Positions 16,653-25,267 of a stretch of 64,000 nt of DNA are shown here, one piece after another (position 1 is the stretch's first letter; each line of letters begins with the position of its first letter). The position numbers and the translations under genes are program-made. The DNA is from Sneathiellales bacterium (GTDB taxonomy: Bacteria; Pseudomonadota; Alphaproteobacteria; JANQFL01), in NCBI GenBank assembly GCA_028277845.1, contig JANQFL010000068.1, positions 59,518 to 123,517 of the forward strand. The letters run 5' to 3'. The notes under the pieces were generated by a model that saw nothing but the letters and a program-made list of their open reading frames with translations, did no database searches and was not told the DNA's origin.

Positions 16653-17654
16653 TTACTTGATCTGGCTGACCAGCTCGATCAGCTTGACGCCGTCGGCGCC
16701 GGTGGAGTCGCCGAACGACTTGTCGAAGGCCGGCGCCATGACCGCCTTCATGGCGTCCATTTCCGCCGCGCTGTGGACGTGCACCTTCATGCCCTTTTCC
16801 TTGAGCTGGCCGGGTGCCTTGGCGGATGCGGACTCGGAGGCCTCCACCGCCCAGGCACCGGCCTTCTTGCCGGCTTCGGCCAGGGCCGCCTTGGCCTTGT
16901 CGCTCAACTTGTCGTACCAAGCCGGATTGACGTAGCCGTGGAAGAACACGCTAAACAGCGGCGTCACAGTGACGTGGTCCTGCACCTCGTAGTACTTGCG
17001 CGAATAGGCCGCCGAGATATCGGTCAGGCCGGCATCGATCACGCCGGTCGACAAGGCCTGATAGACCTTGGAGCCCGACATGGCCGACGGCGCCGCGCCC
17101 ATGGCCACCAGGCCGGCATCCGCGACAGGATTCAAGCCGCGGATCTTCACACCATTGAAGTCGGCCGGTTTGATCAGGCCCGAGCCCTTGGAGGTCAGCG
17201 CCGTCATGCGCGTGGTGAACAGCCAGTTGACGTTGCGCACGCCCTTACCCAGCAGTTTTTCCTCGAGAAACTTGGCGGCGTCCGAATCGGCCCACTTGGC
17301 CAGCACGTCGAGATCGGTCACCGCATAGGGCTTCAGGGTCACGTTCATGATCGGCAGGGTCTTGCCCCACTGGAAGTTGACCGAGAACGCGCATTCGATA
17401 TTGCCCTTGGCCACCGACACGATGTTCTGCTTGGCGCCGACCAGGCTGTTGGCGCCGAACACCTGGACGTCGATTTCGCCGCCCGACAGGCTTTCCACCT
17501 CGGCGGCCCAGCGGTCGATGACCTTGGCGATGTGATGGGGCGGCGGCAACTGGTGCGAACAGCGCATTTTCTCGGCGGACATGGCGGTGCTGCCGGTCGC
17601 GGCGAAGCCGGCGGCCACGGCCATACCGGCGGTCAGAGTGAGAAGCTTCTTCAT
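16653..17654 (-). CDS. TRAP transporter solute-binding protein (DctP subunit)
   Basis: This periplasmic receptor of about 333 residues delivers the substrate to the DctQM permease. The signal peptide MKKLLTLTAGMAVAAG ends near AMSA. The DctP-fold segment with the substrate-anchoring arginine (GVKIRGLNPVAD) and FFHGYVNPAWYDKLSD are typical. ATG 17654 is preferred because GGGAGG lies 6 bases upstream; the ATG at 17660 touches the ribosome site. The ligand is not known and is best guessed from the adjoining CoA-transferase and lyase. Confidence 0.92.
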   Translation of the reverse strand: MKKLLTLTAGMAVAAGFAATGSTAMSAEKMRCSHQLPPPHHIAKVIDRWAAEVESLSGGEIDVQVFGANSLVGAKQNIVSVAKGNIECAFSVNFQWGKTLPIMNVTLKPYAVTDLDVLAKWADSDAAKFLEEKLLGKGVRNVNWLFTTRMTALTSKGSGLIKPADFNGVKIRGLNPVADAGLVAMGAAPSAMSGSKVYQALSTGVIDAGLTDISAAYSRKYYEVQDHVTVTPLFSVFFHGYVNPAWYDKLSDKAKAALAEAGKKAGAWAVEASESASAKAPGQLKEKGMKVHVHSAAEMDAMKAVMAPAFDKSFGDSTGADGVKLIELVSQIK

Positions 17655-17676
17655 GGTCATCCTCCCTTATGAAGCA

Positions 17677-18657
17677 TTATGACGCGATGTGAGACGATTG
17701 GCCCGCGGATACGGTGCGGGGAAACGGATAGGCCAGCGGCAGGCCGGCCTGTGCGATGGCACCGATCAGGTCTTCGCCGGGCATTTCCTCGGCGATAATG
17801 GCGCGTACGGCGACCAACTGGTCGATATCGATCCCTGTATCGAAGCCCTTGCTCTCGCACAGATATACCAGGTCCTCGAACACGATGTTGCCGGTGGCCC
17901 GGGGCGCGAACGGACAGCCGCCCAAGCCGCCCAGCGCCCCGTCCAGCAGCCGCACCCCTTCGTCGAGGGCGGCGGACGCGTTGGCCAGACCCAGGCCGCG
18001 CGTATCGTGCAGGTGAACGCCCAGGGGCCGCGCGTCGGTGAGGTTCCGGGCCGCACGCACCAAGCCGGCAATCTGATCAGGTCCTGCATATCCCACCGTG
18101 TCGCCCAGGCTGACGATATCGGCACCGGCCTCCAGGCAATTCTCGATCAGGCTTAGGACATCTCCTTCGGCAACCTTGCCGGCAATGGAGCAGCCAAACG
18201 CCATGGCGATCCCGGCGGACACCAGGGGCTTGTGATCGGAGGCGTCACGCAACCGGCAGACCTGCTCGATGACGTCCACGGCATCTTGGCGGCTGCGTCT
18301 GGCGTTGCGCTGGCTGTGTTCCTCGGTAGCCGAAACCACGCAACCGACTTCACCGACGCCGCTCTCCAAAGCCGCCAGAGCCCCCTTCTCGTTCAGCACC
18401 AGGGCCATGCCGTGGGCACCGGGAAGTGCGCCAACCGTATCAATCACCTCGCGTACATCGGCGAACTGGGGATAGCGGCCGGCGGGCAGGAACGAACCGA
18501 CCTCGAAGTGGCGCACGCCGGCGGCATATTCGGCGGCCAGCCAACGGCGCTTGCCGTCGGTCGTGGGAAAGCGCTCGACCATTTGCAGGCCGTCGCGCAG
18601 CCCGACTTCGCGCAAGGCCAACGTGTCCGGAGGGAATACGGTTTCGGCTGCCGTCAT
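17677..18657 (-). CDS. Hydroxymethylglutaryl-CoA lyase family protein
   Basis: This is a TIM-barrel lyase of 326 residues that cleaves a 3-hydroxyacyl-CoA; HMG-CoA to acetoacetate and acetyl-CoA is the reference reaction. Visible motifs are REVGLRDGLQ at the N-terminus with the catalytic arginine, HLHDTRGLG for metal binding and GGLGGCPFAPRATGN with the catalytic cysteine. It overlaps the CoA-transferase by 4 bases and precedes the TRAP genes. Paralogues cleave citramalyl-CoA or related thioesters, so the exact substrate is open. Confidence 0.88.
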   Translation of the reverse strand: MTAAETVFPPDTLALREVGLRDGLQMVERFPTTDGKRRWLAAEYAAGVRHFEVGSFLPAGRYPQFADVREVIDTVGALPGAHGMALVLNEKGALAALESGVGEVGCVVSATEEHSQRNARRSRQDAVDVIEQVCRLRDASDHKPLVSAGIAMAFGCSIAGKVAEGDVLSLIENCLEAGADIVSLGDTVGYAGPDQIAGLVRAARNLTDARPLGVHLHDTRGLGLANASAALDEGVRLLDGALGGLGGCPFAPRATGNIVFEDLVYLCESKGFDTGIDIDQLVAVRAIIAEEMPGEDLIGAIAQAGLPLAYPFPRTVSAGQSSHIAS

Positions 18658-19859
18658 GCCTCGATTCCTTCCACCGTTTCGCCGGACAGCCGATCAATGT
18701 CGGCGGCCGGATAACCCAGGCCCGAGAGTACATCCCGAGTATCGGCGCCCAGCACCGGCACGTCCATGGCGCCCTGGGGCGGCTGGCCATCCACCTCCAG
18801 CGGCAAGGCGGGCGCGCGGAACGTCGTGCCGTCCACGTTGGCCGAGGTCACCAAGCCGCCGGTCCGCTGCACATGCGGGTCGTCGTAGAGATCCTCCGGC
18901 CTGTTGATGCGGGCGAAGGGGATGTTCAGGCCGTCGAGGATGCCGCCCAGCTTATCCACATCATAACCGGCCAGTGCTTCGGCGATGATGGGCAGGGTCC
19001 AGGAGCGGGCCTCGATGCGTTCGGTTACCGTGGCGAGACGCGGGTCGGCCAGAAGGTGCTCCAGGCCGAAGGTGCGGCAGAAGGCGTCCCAATGGCCCTG
19101 GGTCACGACGCCGACGAACATACGTTCGCCGTCCGCAGTGTCGAAAATGTCATAGACGGGCCAGGCCTGCAGCCGGTCGGGCATGGGCCGCAGGGCCTGG
19201 CCGGTAATGTCGAACTGCACCATGTGCTGGGCCACCAGGAACAGGCAGTTCTCGAACAGGCCGACGCGGATGTCCCGGCCCTGCTTTCCGCCACCCCGTT
19301 CCCGCTGCAACAGCGCCGAGAGAATGGCGATGACACCGAACATGCCGCCCATGATGTCGTTGGCCGACGACCCGACCCGAAGCGGCCGGTCGCTCGGGCC
19401 GGTCATGTAGGCCAGGCCGCCCATCATCTGCACCACTTCGTCCAAGGCCGGCCGGTGGGCATAGGGGCCGGTGAGAAAGCCCTTGTGGCCGGCGACGATC
19501 AGCTCCGGGTGACGGGCCTCGATTTGCTGCGCCCCCAGACCCATGCGGGCCAGGGTTTCGTCGCGGAAGTTCTCGATGAACACATCCGCGCTGTCCAACA
19601 GCCGGTGGAACGCCTCGCGGCCGGCATCGGATTTCATATCGAGCGTGATGCTGCGCTTGCCGCGGTTGAACAACGGAAAAAACGACGTGCCCATGCCACC
19701 CAGCGCACGGGTCTTGTCGCCTGCCGGCGGCTCGACCTTGATCACCTCGGCGCCGAGCTGGGCCAGGATCATGCCGCACGTCGGCCCCATGACCATGTGG
19801 CTCATCTCAACGACGCGATAGCCGTCCAGGGGCCGATTGTCATGCGCAACCGCCGTCAC
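18654..19859 (-). CDS. Class III (CaiB/BaiF) CoA-transferase
   Basis: This is a 401-residue family III CoA-transferase that activates an organic acid by exchanging CoA with a donor thioester. The N-terminal MSHMVMGPTCGMILAQLGAE and the FIENFR motif are typical, and SANDIMGGMFG holds the likely catalytic aspartate. Translation starts at GTG 19859, with GGGAG about 9 bases upstream. It is the first gene of the lyase/TRAP operon and diverges from a LysR regulator. Together they read as uptake, CoA activation and carbon-carbon cleavage. Confidence 0.9.
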   Translation of the reverse strand: MTAVAHDNRPLDGYRVVEMSHMVMGPTCGMILAQLGAEVIKVEPPAGDKTRALGGMGTSFFPLFNRGKRSITLDMKSDAGREAFHRLLDSADVFIENFRDETLARMGLGAQQIEARHPELIVAGHKGFLTGPYAHRPALDEVVQMMGGLAYMTGPSDRPLRVGSSANDIMGGMFGVIAILSALLQRERGGGKQGRDIRVGLFENCLFLVAQHMVQFDITGQALRPMPDRLQAWPVYDIFDTADGERMFVGVVTQGHWDAFCRTFGLEHLLADPRLATVTERIEARSWTLPIIAEALAGYDVDKLGGILDGLNIPFARINRPEDLYDDPHVQRTGGLVTSANVDGTTFRAPALPLEVDGQPPQGAMDVPVLGADTRDVLSGLGYPAADIDRLSGETVEGIEA

Positions 19860-19965
19860 CGCCGGTGTTCTCCCGTTCCAATGAGGCGCTTGGGCGCCGT
19901 GTTCTCGTTTCCTTGAGATTAGCGGCCCACTTACAATCTGGAAAATATACTTTTGTGATTGGATC

Positions 19966-19982
19966 GTTCTGTTTTCTAGAAC
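19966..19982. promoter_or_regulatory. LysR-type box
   Basis: GTTCT-N7-AGAAC is an inverted repeat containing the T-N11-A core of LysR operators. It lies 11 bases before the LysR start and about 105 bases from the CoA-transferase start, in the shared divergent region. Its position suits autoregulation. Confidence 0.5.
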
Positions 19983-19993
19983 ATAATTAGGGC

Positions 19994-20920
19994 ATGGATA
20001 CCCGCCAGCTGCGCTACTTCGCGGCCGTCTTCGAACAACGCAACCTGTCCCACGCCGCCAATCTGTGCAACGTCGCCCAATCGGCCATCAGCCACCACAT
20101 CGCCAGCCTGGAGGATCAACTGGGCGTGCCGCTGTTCCAGCGCAAGCCGCGCGGCATGGAACCCACATCCGCCGGGGTCCGGCTCTACGACCACGCGCGG
20201 CAGATCCTGCACGACCTGGCGGTGGCCGAGCAGGACCTCAAGTCCCTGCCCGACCAAGTCACCGGCGATATCGTCGTGGGCATGCCCTATTCCACCATCG
20301 AAGGCATCGGGCTGCCCCTGATGCAGGCGGTCATGAGCGACTATCCCGGCGTGCGTCTTTCGATTGTCGAGGGCCTGTCCGGCGTCACGTTCCAGTCCCT
20401 GCTCAGCGCCGATGTGGACGTCGCCCTGTTTTACAATCCGCCCGCCGACGGCCGGGTGGTGTTCGAACCCCTGGTCGAGGAGGAAATCCTCTGCGTCGGC
20501 CGCAAGGAGATCGTCGGCGACACATCCGATCCGATCCGTTTCGCCGAGTTGGCGGAATTGCCGGTCCTGTTGCTGCGCCAAGGCGTGTCGTCCCGCGCCC
20601 TGCTCGACCGGCCGGCCCTGCTCGGCGCCCTGCACGCGCCGGTACCGCTGGAACTCAACTCGGTCAACGGCTTCACCAAGGCCCTGCTAGCCGGCATCGG
20701 CTGCGCCATCTCGCCCAACATCACGGTGCGCAACCACATTGCATCGGGTGAACTGGTGGCCAGGCCGGTCATCGAACCGCCCCTGAAGCGCAGCCTGTCC
20801 ATGGGCCGGATGGCGGAAAACCTGCCGACCCGCCTGAGCGAGGCCATCGGCGATCTGATCAAGACCCTGGTGCGCCGGGAAGTCACATCCGGCGCCTGGC
20901 AGGCCAAGTTGCTGGCATGA
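19994..20920 (+). CDS. LysR family transcriptional regulator
   Basis: The 308-residue protein has the N-terminal winged helix of LysR regulators (residues 1-60: RQLRYFAAVFEQRNLSHAAN, then AISHHIASLEDQLGVPLFQR) and a two-lobed effector domain. It is divergent from the CoA-transferase/lyase/TRAP operon, 134 bases away, which is the classical arrangement for a regulator of its neighbour. The effector is likely the transported acid or its CoA ester, by inference. Its stop overlaps the acetyltransferase start by 4 bases. Confidence 0.92.
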   Translation: MDTRQLRYFAAVFEQRNLSHAANLCNVAQSAISHHIASLEDQLGVPLFQRKPRGMEPTSAGVRLYDHARQILHDLAVAEQDLKSLPDQVTGDIVVGMPYSTIEGIGLPLMQAVMSDYPGVRLSIVEGLSGVTFQSLLSADVDVALFYNPPADGRVVFEPLVEEEILCVGRKEIVGDTSDPIRFAELAELPVLLLRQGVSSRALLDRPALLGALHAPVPLELNSVNGFTKALLAGIGCAISPNITVRNHIASGELVARPVIEPPLKRSLSMGRMAENLPTRLSEAIGDLIKTLVRREVTSGAWQAKLLA

Positions 20921-21411
20921 GCGATGCCATCCACATTACCGCCGCGCCGGACGATTTCGACGACTGGGAAGACCTGCATACCCTGCTGCATGTCGCCTTC
21001 GCCTCCATGGACGGACGTATCGACCCGCCTTCGTCACTGCATGGAATGGATGCCGCGGCACTGCGCGACAAGGCCGGAGAGGAAGCCTTGTTTCTCGCCC
21101 ATGACAACGCGAATCTGATCGGATGCCTGTTCGCCGCCGTCGGGAACGACAGGCTCTACATTGGCAAGATCGCCATCGATCCGTTTCACCAAGCAAAAGG
21201 CATAGCCCGCCGGCTCATGATGCAGGCCGAAGACTTGGCCAGGGCGAAGGGTCTGACACATTTGGAACTGCAAACACGAATCGAGCTCACGGAAAATCAC
21301 CAGGCCTTTGCGGCGTTGGGTTTTGAGAAAACATCGGAAACCGCACACCCCGGCTATGGCCGCATGACCAGCATCACCATGCGTAAGTCCGTACCGCCGC
21401 GCGGTGCATGA
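20917..21411 (+). CDS. GNAT family N-acetyltransferase
   Basis: This is a 164-residue acetyl-CoA-dependent acyltransferase. Motif A is visible as IAIDPFHQAKGIARRLMMQA, the pyrophosphate-binding loop of the fold. LGFEKTSETAHPGY near the C-terminus is the usual beta-strand pair. The start overlaps the LysR stop, so the two are probably co-transcribed. The acceptor substrate is unknown. Confidence 0.85.
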   Translation: MSDAIHITAAPDDFDDWEDLHTLLHVAFASMDGRIDPPSSLHGMDAAALRDKAGEEALFLAHDNANLIGCLFAAVGNDRLYIGKIAIDPFHQAKGIARRLMMQAEDLARAKGLTHLELQTRIELTENHQAFAALGFEKTSETAHPGYGRMTSITMRKSVPPRGA

Positions 21412-21489
21412 AATGGTTGAAAATGTCGGCCACTAGACCGACTGTTGTCCCGGTCTTCTGCGGCCGAAGAATTTTGGGGGATTTCATCA

Positions 21490-22053
21490 ATGACTGACGG
21501 ATACGGGGTTTACGTCCTGGGCGGCATCGTTCTGGTCGTCGTGGTTTGGGCCGCGTCGCAATACAACACGCTGGTGCGGCTGAAAAACCAGGTGGCCAAT
21601 GCCTGGCGCCAGATCGATGTGCAGTTGAAGCGGCGCCACAACCTGATCCCGAATCTGGTGGAAGTGGTCAAGGATTACATGTCCTACGAGCAGGAAACCC
21701 TCTCCCAGGTCATCGAAGCCCGCAACAGGGCCGTCTCGGCCTCCGGGCCCGCCGACGCCATTCCGGCGGAGGCGGCGCTGACCGGGGCCATGGGGCGGCT
21801 GCTGGCGGTGATGGAAAACTATCCGGATCTGAAAGCCAACGACCAGGTCGGCCAGCTGATGGAAGAACTGTCCAGTACGGAAAACAAAATCGCGTTCAGC
21901 CGCCAGCACTACAACGACAGCGTCATGAGCAACAACAACACGGTCGAAAGTTTTCCCTCCAACATCATCGCCGGATTGTTCCGGTTCACCACACACCGGT
22001 ATTTCGAAATCGACGAAGCCGAAAAGGTCGTGCCCAAGGTCGATCTGCGCTGA
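21490..22053 (+). CDS. LemA family protein
   Basis: The 187-residue protein has one N-terminal membrane helix (YGVYVLGGIVLVVVVWAAS) and the LemA alpha-helical domain: LKNQVANAWRQIDVQLKRRH, NLIPNLVEVVKDYMSYE and FPSNIIAGLFRF. LemA proteins are envelope proteins often paired with M48 proteases, and the next gene here is one, beginning 5 bases after this stop. ATG 21490 follows a GGGGG ribosome site; upstream in-frame codons lack coding character. The role is not established beyond the conserved pairing. Confidence 0.9.
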   Translation: MTDGYGVYVLGGIVLVVVVWAASQYNTLVRLKNQVANAWRQIDVQLKRRHNLIPNLVEVVKDYMSYEQETLSQVIEARNRAVSASGPADAIPAEAALTGAMGRLLAVMENYPDLKANDQVGQLMEELSSTENKIAFSRQHYNDSVMSNNNTVESFPSNIIAGLFRFTTHRYFEIDEAEKVVPKVDLR

Positions 22054-22058
22054 ACCCC

Positions 22059-23180
22059 ATGGCCGACCGACGCAAGACCCGGTCCGGTCCCTGGAGCCGC
22101 CGCAAGGCCTCGGTCAAGAGCCCCTGGGCCCGGCGCAAGAAAGCGGTCCGGCGGCACGCGGTGGCCAGGGCCGCCATGCCCGCCGCCACCGGGCGCGTCC
22201 TTTCCGTCGCGCCCATCGCGGCGACCGATTTTCTGGCGGCACAACGGGCCAACCGGCGCAACACGGTATGGCTGATCGTACTGTTGCTGCTCATTGGCGC
22301 GGTTTTCGGGTATGTCTTGGGCTGGGGAGCCGAAGCGGCCTATTTCTCGGACCGGCATCCCGATCCGTTCTTCATCAGCCTGACCGGACTGACCCTCGCC
22401 GCTGTATTGACCGGCATCGGCATCGTTGCAACCGGCGTCACCTTGATGGCCGGTGACAAGGTGGTCCTGAACATGACCGGCGCCCACGAGGTGTCGGCAG
22501 ACGACGAACCGGTGTTGCACAATGTGGTCGAGGAAATGGCCATCGCCTCCGGTTTGCCGAAACCGAAGGTGGCGGTCATCGAAACACCGGCCATGAATGC
22601 CTTCGCCACCGGCATGCGCCCGGAAGGCGCCGCCATCGGGGTCACCCGGGGACTGCTCGAGAGGCTCGACCGCGACGAACTGCAAGGCGTGGTCGGCCAC
22701 GAGATGGGCCACATCGCCAACTGGGACATCCGCTACATGACGGCGGTCGGCATCCTGGTCGGCTTGATTGCCCTGGTCGCCGACGGCGTGCGCCGCAGCC
22801 TGATCTACTCCGGCCGGTCCACCCGTCGCCGCAGCGGCAGTGGCAAAGGCGGCGGCGGCGGACTGCTGATCATCATCGTCATCGTCTTCTCCATTCTCGC
22901 CCCTCTTGCCGCCCAGCTGGTGCGCTATGCCGTTTCGCGGCAACGGGAATACCTGGCCGACGCAACCGCCGTGCAGTTCACCCGCAACCCTGCCGGCCTG
23001 ATCGGTGCGCTGGACAAACTGGGCCGCGCCGCACAGCCGTTTGACGGCGCCAACCGGGCCACCCAGCACATGTTCATCGTCAACCCGTTCCGCAATTTCA
23101 CCGCACAGGCCAGTGCCCTGGTTGCCACCCATCCGCCCCTGGAAGACCGAATCCATCGGCTGCGGAACCTGGGCGAATAA
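22059..23180 (+). CDS. M48 family membrane metalloprotease
   Basis: This is a zinc protease of 373 residues with membrane helices near 68-90, 105-130, 225-242 and 280-300. HEMGH at 214-218 provides two zinc histidines and the catalytic glutamate. REYLADATAV downstream holds the third ligand. The paired LemA gene lies 5 bases upstream. Unusual is the N-terminal stretch of about 65 residues, which is very rich in Arg and Lys (RRKASVK, WARRKKAVRR) and precedes the first helix. It may be a cytoplasmic extension, or the start may lie further downstream. Confidence 0.9.
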   Translation: MADRRKTRSGPWSRRKASVKSPWARRKKAVRRHAVARAAMPAATGRVLSVAPIAATDFLAAQRANRRNTVWLIVLLLLIGAVFGYVLGWGAEAAYFSDRHPDPFFISLTGLTLAAVLTGIGIVATGVTLMAGDKVVLNMTGAHEVSADDEPVLHNVVEEMAIASGLPKPKVAVIETPAMNAFATGMRPEGAAIGVTRGLLERLDRDELQGVVGHEMGHIANWDIRYMTAVGILVGLIALVADGVRRSLIYSGRSTRRRSGSGKGGGGGLLIIIVIVFSILAPLAAQLVRYAVSRQREYLADATAVQFTRNPAGLIGALDKLGRAAQPFDGANRATQHMFIVNPFRNFTAQASALVATHPPLEDRIHRLRNLGE

Positions 23181-23337
23181 GCGAGGATCGGGTGGCCCAT
23201 CGGTCATGAATGCGGCCGGTTTCACCGAAATGTGAGCCGCCGTGAAAAGACTTGGCGGCGAACTCGCCAAATAATGTGCCCCGATCGAGTTTGGACATGA
23301 TGTCCGGTGACCGCCGATAGAAGGGGGTGAATGGGGC

Positions 23338-23850
23338 ATGAAACGGCACAAGCAGAAAAACAAGGCTCAGGCAAAGCGCAAACGCCCAGACCCGGCATCG
23401 GTCGAGACGCCGGCGGATGAGCCGTCAAGGCGCGCGTTCCTGAGAAAATCCGGCAATATCGCCGTGGCCACGCTGGTCGTTGGCGGCGGCAGTTGGCTAT
23501 TGGTCGACGAAGTCCGGGCAAAAATACACGAGTCCGATCTCACGCGGATCGGCAACGGGGTTCTGTCCGTTGTTCAAATCCATGACCCGCAGTGTTCAAA
23601 ATGCGTCGCGCTGCAGCGTGAAGCGCGCGACGCCATGTGCGCGCTCGAGACCGACCGGCTGCAATTCCTCGTGGCCGACATCAGCAGCGAGGAAGGCCGC
23701 AAACTGGCCCGCGACAACCACGTCGGTCATGTTACCCTGCTTTTTTTCGACAAGAACGGCCGGCGGCGCGGCGTGATCGTCGGCAACACGACCAGCGAGT
23801 TTCTCGCGGAGGAATTCCGCCGGCACATCAGACGGTTCGGCGACCGGTAA
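23338..23850 (+). CDS. Tat-exported thioredoxin-like protein
   Basis: The 170-residue protein has a twin-arginine export motif (SRRAFLRKSG near 30-39) followed by a hydrophobic stretch (IAVATLVVGGG), so it is probably exported or anchored in the envelope by Tat. The remainder has a thioredoxin-like pattern with CSKC at 86-89, then VADISSEEGRKLARDNHVGHVTL-type strand and helix alternation cut by a charged C-terminus. Cys101 is extra. A redox or metal-carrying role is inferred. It stands alone after the LemA/M48 pair and converges on the glycan cassette with a 4-base gap. Confidence 0.68.
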   Translation: MKRHKQKNKAQAKRKRPDPASVETPADEPSRRAFLRKSGNIAVATLVVGGGSWLLVDEVRAKIHESDLTRIGNGVLSVVQIHDPQCSKCVALQREARDAMCALETDRLQFLVADISSEEGRKLARDNHVGHVTLLFFDKNGRRRGVIVGNTTSEFLAEEFRRHIRRFGDR

Positions 23851-23854
23851 AACC

Positions 23855-25267
23855 CTATTTCGTGGTGTTTCTGTATCGTGTCAACAGGGCGCACGCTCCG
23901 GCGAGACCCAATGTAATCAGGAGCATGATGTAGCCGTAGCGAACGCGATACAGCGTCCCGATGTTGGGCGTTGTTACGGCGTAGAGAATCATAATGCTGA
24001 GGCCGGCGGACAATACCACCCACATCTCACCGCGGCGACGCCAGATCCAGACAGCAACAGGCAGGAACAGCAGCGCCACGTAAGTCGCCGACATTTCCAG
24101 CATGGACACGCGCCGCATCATGGTCGTGGCACCGGTACTTCCCTGCCCCAGCCACATGTCGGGAAAGGGCGCCAGGAGAGCGATCTGCACGGCGCGGGGC
24201 AGATAGGCCACAATATCGCTGACCCGGTGGAACCTGACATCCGTGTCGATAGAGCTTTTGGGATTTTTACTGCTCGTCACGTATCCGTCGCGCACACCGG
24301 CCAGGGTTGCGAAGCGCTTGTCCAGTTCCTCGGGCAACCAGTCAGATGGTTCCCAATAGGGTTTGAGATGCGCGCGAGCTGGATCGGTAGTCAACCTTTT
24401 GAACCGGGATTCCACGTTGATGGTATGTGTGTTTACGTATCCGATTTCGATCAGGCCCTGGCGGATCAGGACCGTACCCGCCAAGACAACGGCCAGGCTG
24501 GCAACCATCAGCACGACACCACGCACCGGCAGTTGGCGTTTACGATTCGCCAGCAAACCGAATACGGCGGCTATGGCGGCGAGCAGCAAACACAAGAAAA
24601 ACAGCACCGCAAACATGTACGTGCGCACCAAGGACATCAGCAGATAGCCTGCCAGGATCAGTGCTATCCAGGCGATGATCTTGGCGCCCCCATTGAACCA
24701 GGTTCGTGTACGCGCCAAATAAAACCAGCCGAGGACGAACAGCATGATCCCAGCATTGAAGTATCCGTCTTTCAGCAGCTGTGAATACCAAAACGCCGAT
24801 GACGGAAACAGCAGATAGGGGCAGGCACACAACACTGCGAGACGCCAGTCCGGCAGCCAATGAGATGCAATGTGGTACAGAATGGCAAAACACAATGCAT
24901 GGGCCGCGGCTTTGACCGGTAGCATGACCCAGGGTTCCGGCGTGAACAGGGCATAGAATATTGCGGTGAAACCGACCGAAAACTGTGATTTGGGTGCCAA
25001 CTCCCAGGCCGACCAGCCGTGCGCTTCAATATCTTGAACAATCGCCACAGCCATGTTGTGGTAAGCAACAGAATCAGTGTATTTCAGCAAACCACCATGC
25101 GTAACCCAGGCGGGAAACAGGCCGGGCAGCAGAACGAGCTGTATCACTCCCGCGGCGAATAGGGTGTATAGAACCCCCACTATCCAAATCCGCCATACGG
25201 ATACCGGCCGTTTCCGGTTCAACAGACTTCCAATTCCGGTAAGTGCGGGTTTAGCGCTGAAGCTCAT
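23855..25267 (-). CDS. Polytopic membrane protein of the glycan cassette (polymerase or glycosyltransferase-like)
   Basis: The 470-residue protein has about ten to twelve membrane helices, including VGVLYTLFAAGVIQLVLLP at the N-terminus and FFLCLLLAAIAAVFGLLA mid-way. I do not recognise a specific family. A large loop after the seventh helix carries many charged residues, as in O-antigen polymerases or GT-C transferases. It overlaps the upstream glycosyltransferase gene by 17 bases and is last in the cassette. Polymerisation or glycan transfer is inferred from topology and context. Confidence 0.65.
   Translation of the reverse strand: MSFSAKPALTGIGSLLNRKRPVSVWRIWIVGVLYTLFAAGVIQLVLLPGLFPAWVTHGGLLKYTDSVAYHNMAVAIVQDIEAHGWSAWELAPKSQFSVGFTAIFYALFTPEPWVMLPVKAAAHALCFAILYHIASHWLPDWRLAVLCACPYLLFPSSAFWYSQLLKDGYFNAGIMLFVLGWFYLARTRTWFNGGAKIIAWIALILAGYLLMSLVRTYMFAVLFFLCLLLAAIAAVFGLLANRKRQLPVRGVVLMVASLAVVLAGTVLIRQGLIEIGYVNTHTINVESRFKRLTTDPARAHLKPYWEPSDWLPEELDKRFATLAGVRDGYVTSSKNPKSSIDTDVRFHRVSDIVAYLPRAVQIALLAPFPDMWLGQGSTGATTMMRRVSMLEMSATYVALLFLPVAVWIWRRRGEMWVVLSAGLSIMILYAVTTPNIGTLYRVRYGYIMLLITLGLAGACALLTRYRNTTK

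Noticed and set aside
19966..19982. A LexA box upstream of the LysR gene
   Set aside because: It is an inverted GTTCT/AGAAC repeat, not the direct GAAC-N7-GAAC form found before lexA.
22800..22870. Frameshift in the M48 gene near a Gly-rich stretch
   Set aside because: The frame stays open through the SGKGGGGGL run and continues to the conserved REYLADA motif.
23820..23860. Second island boundary repeat matching the tRNA-Arg end
   Set aside because: No GGCGCGCCCG-like copy was found near the glycan cassette's far end.
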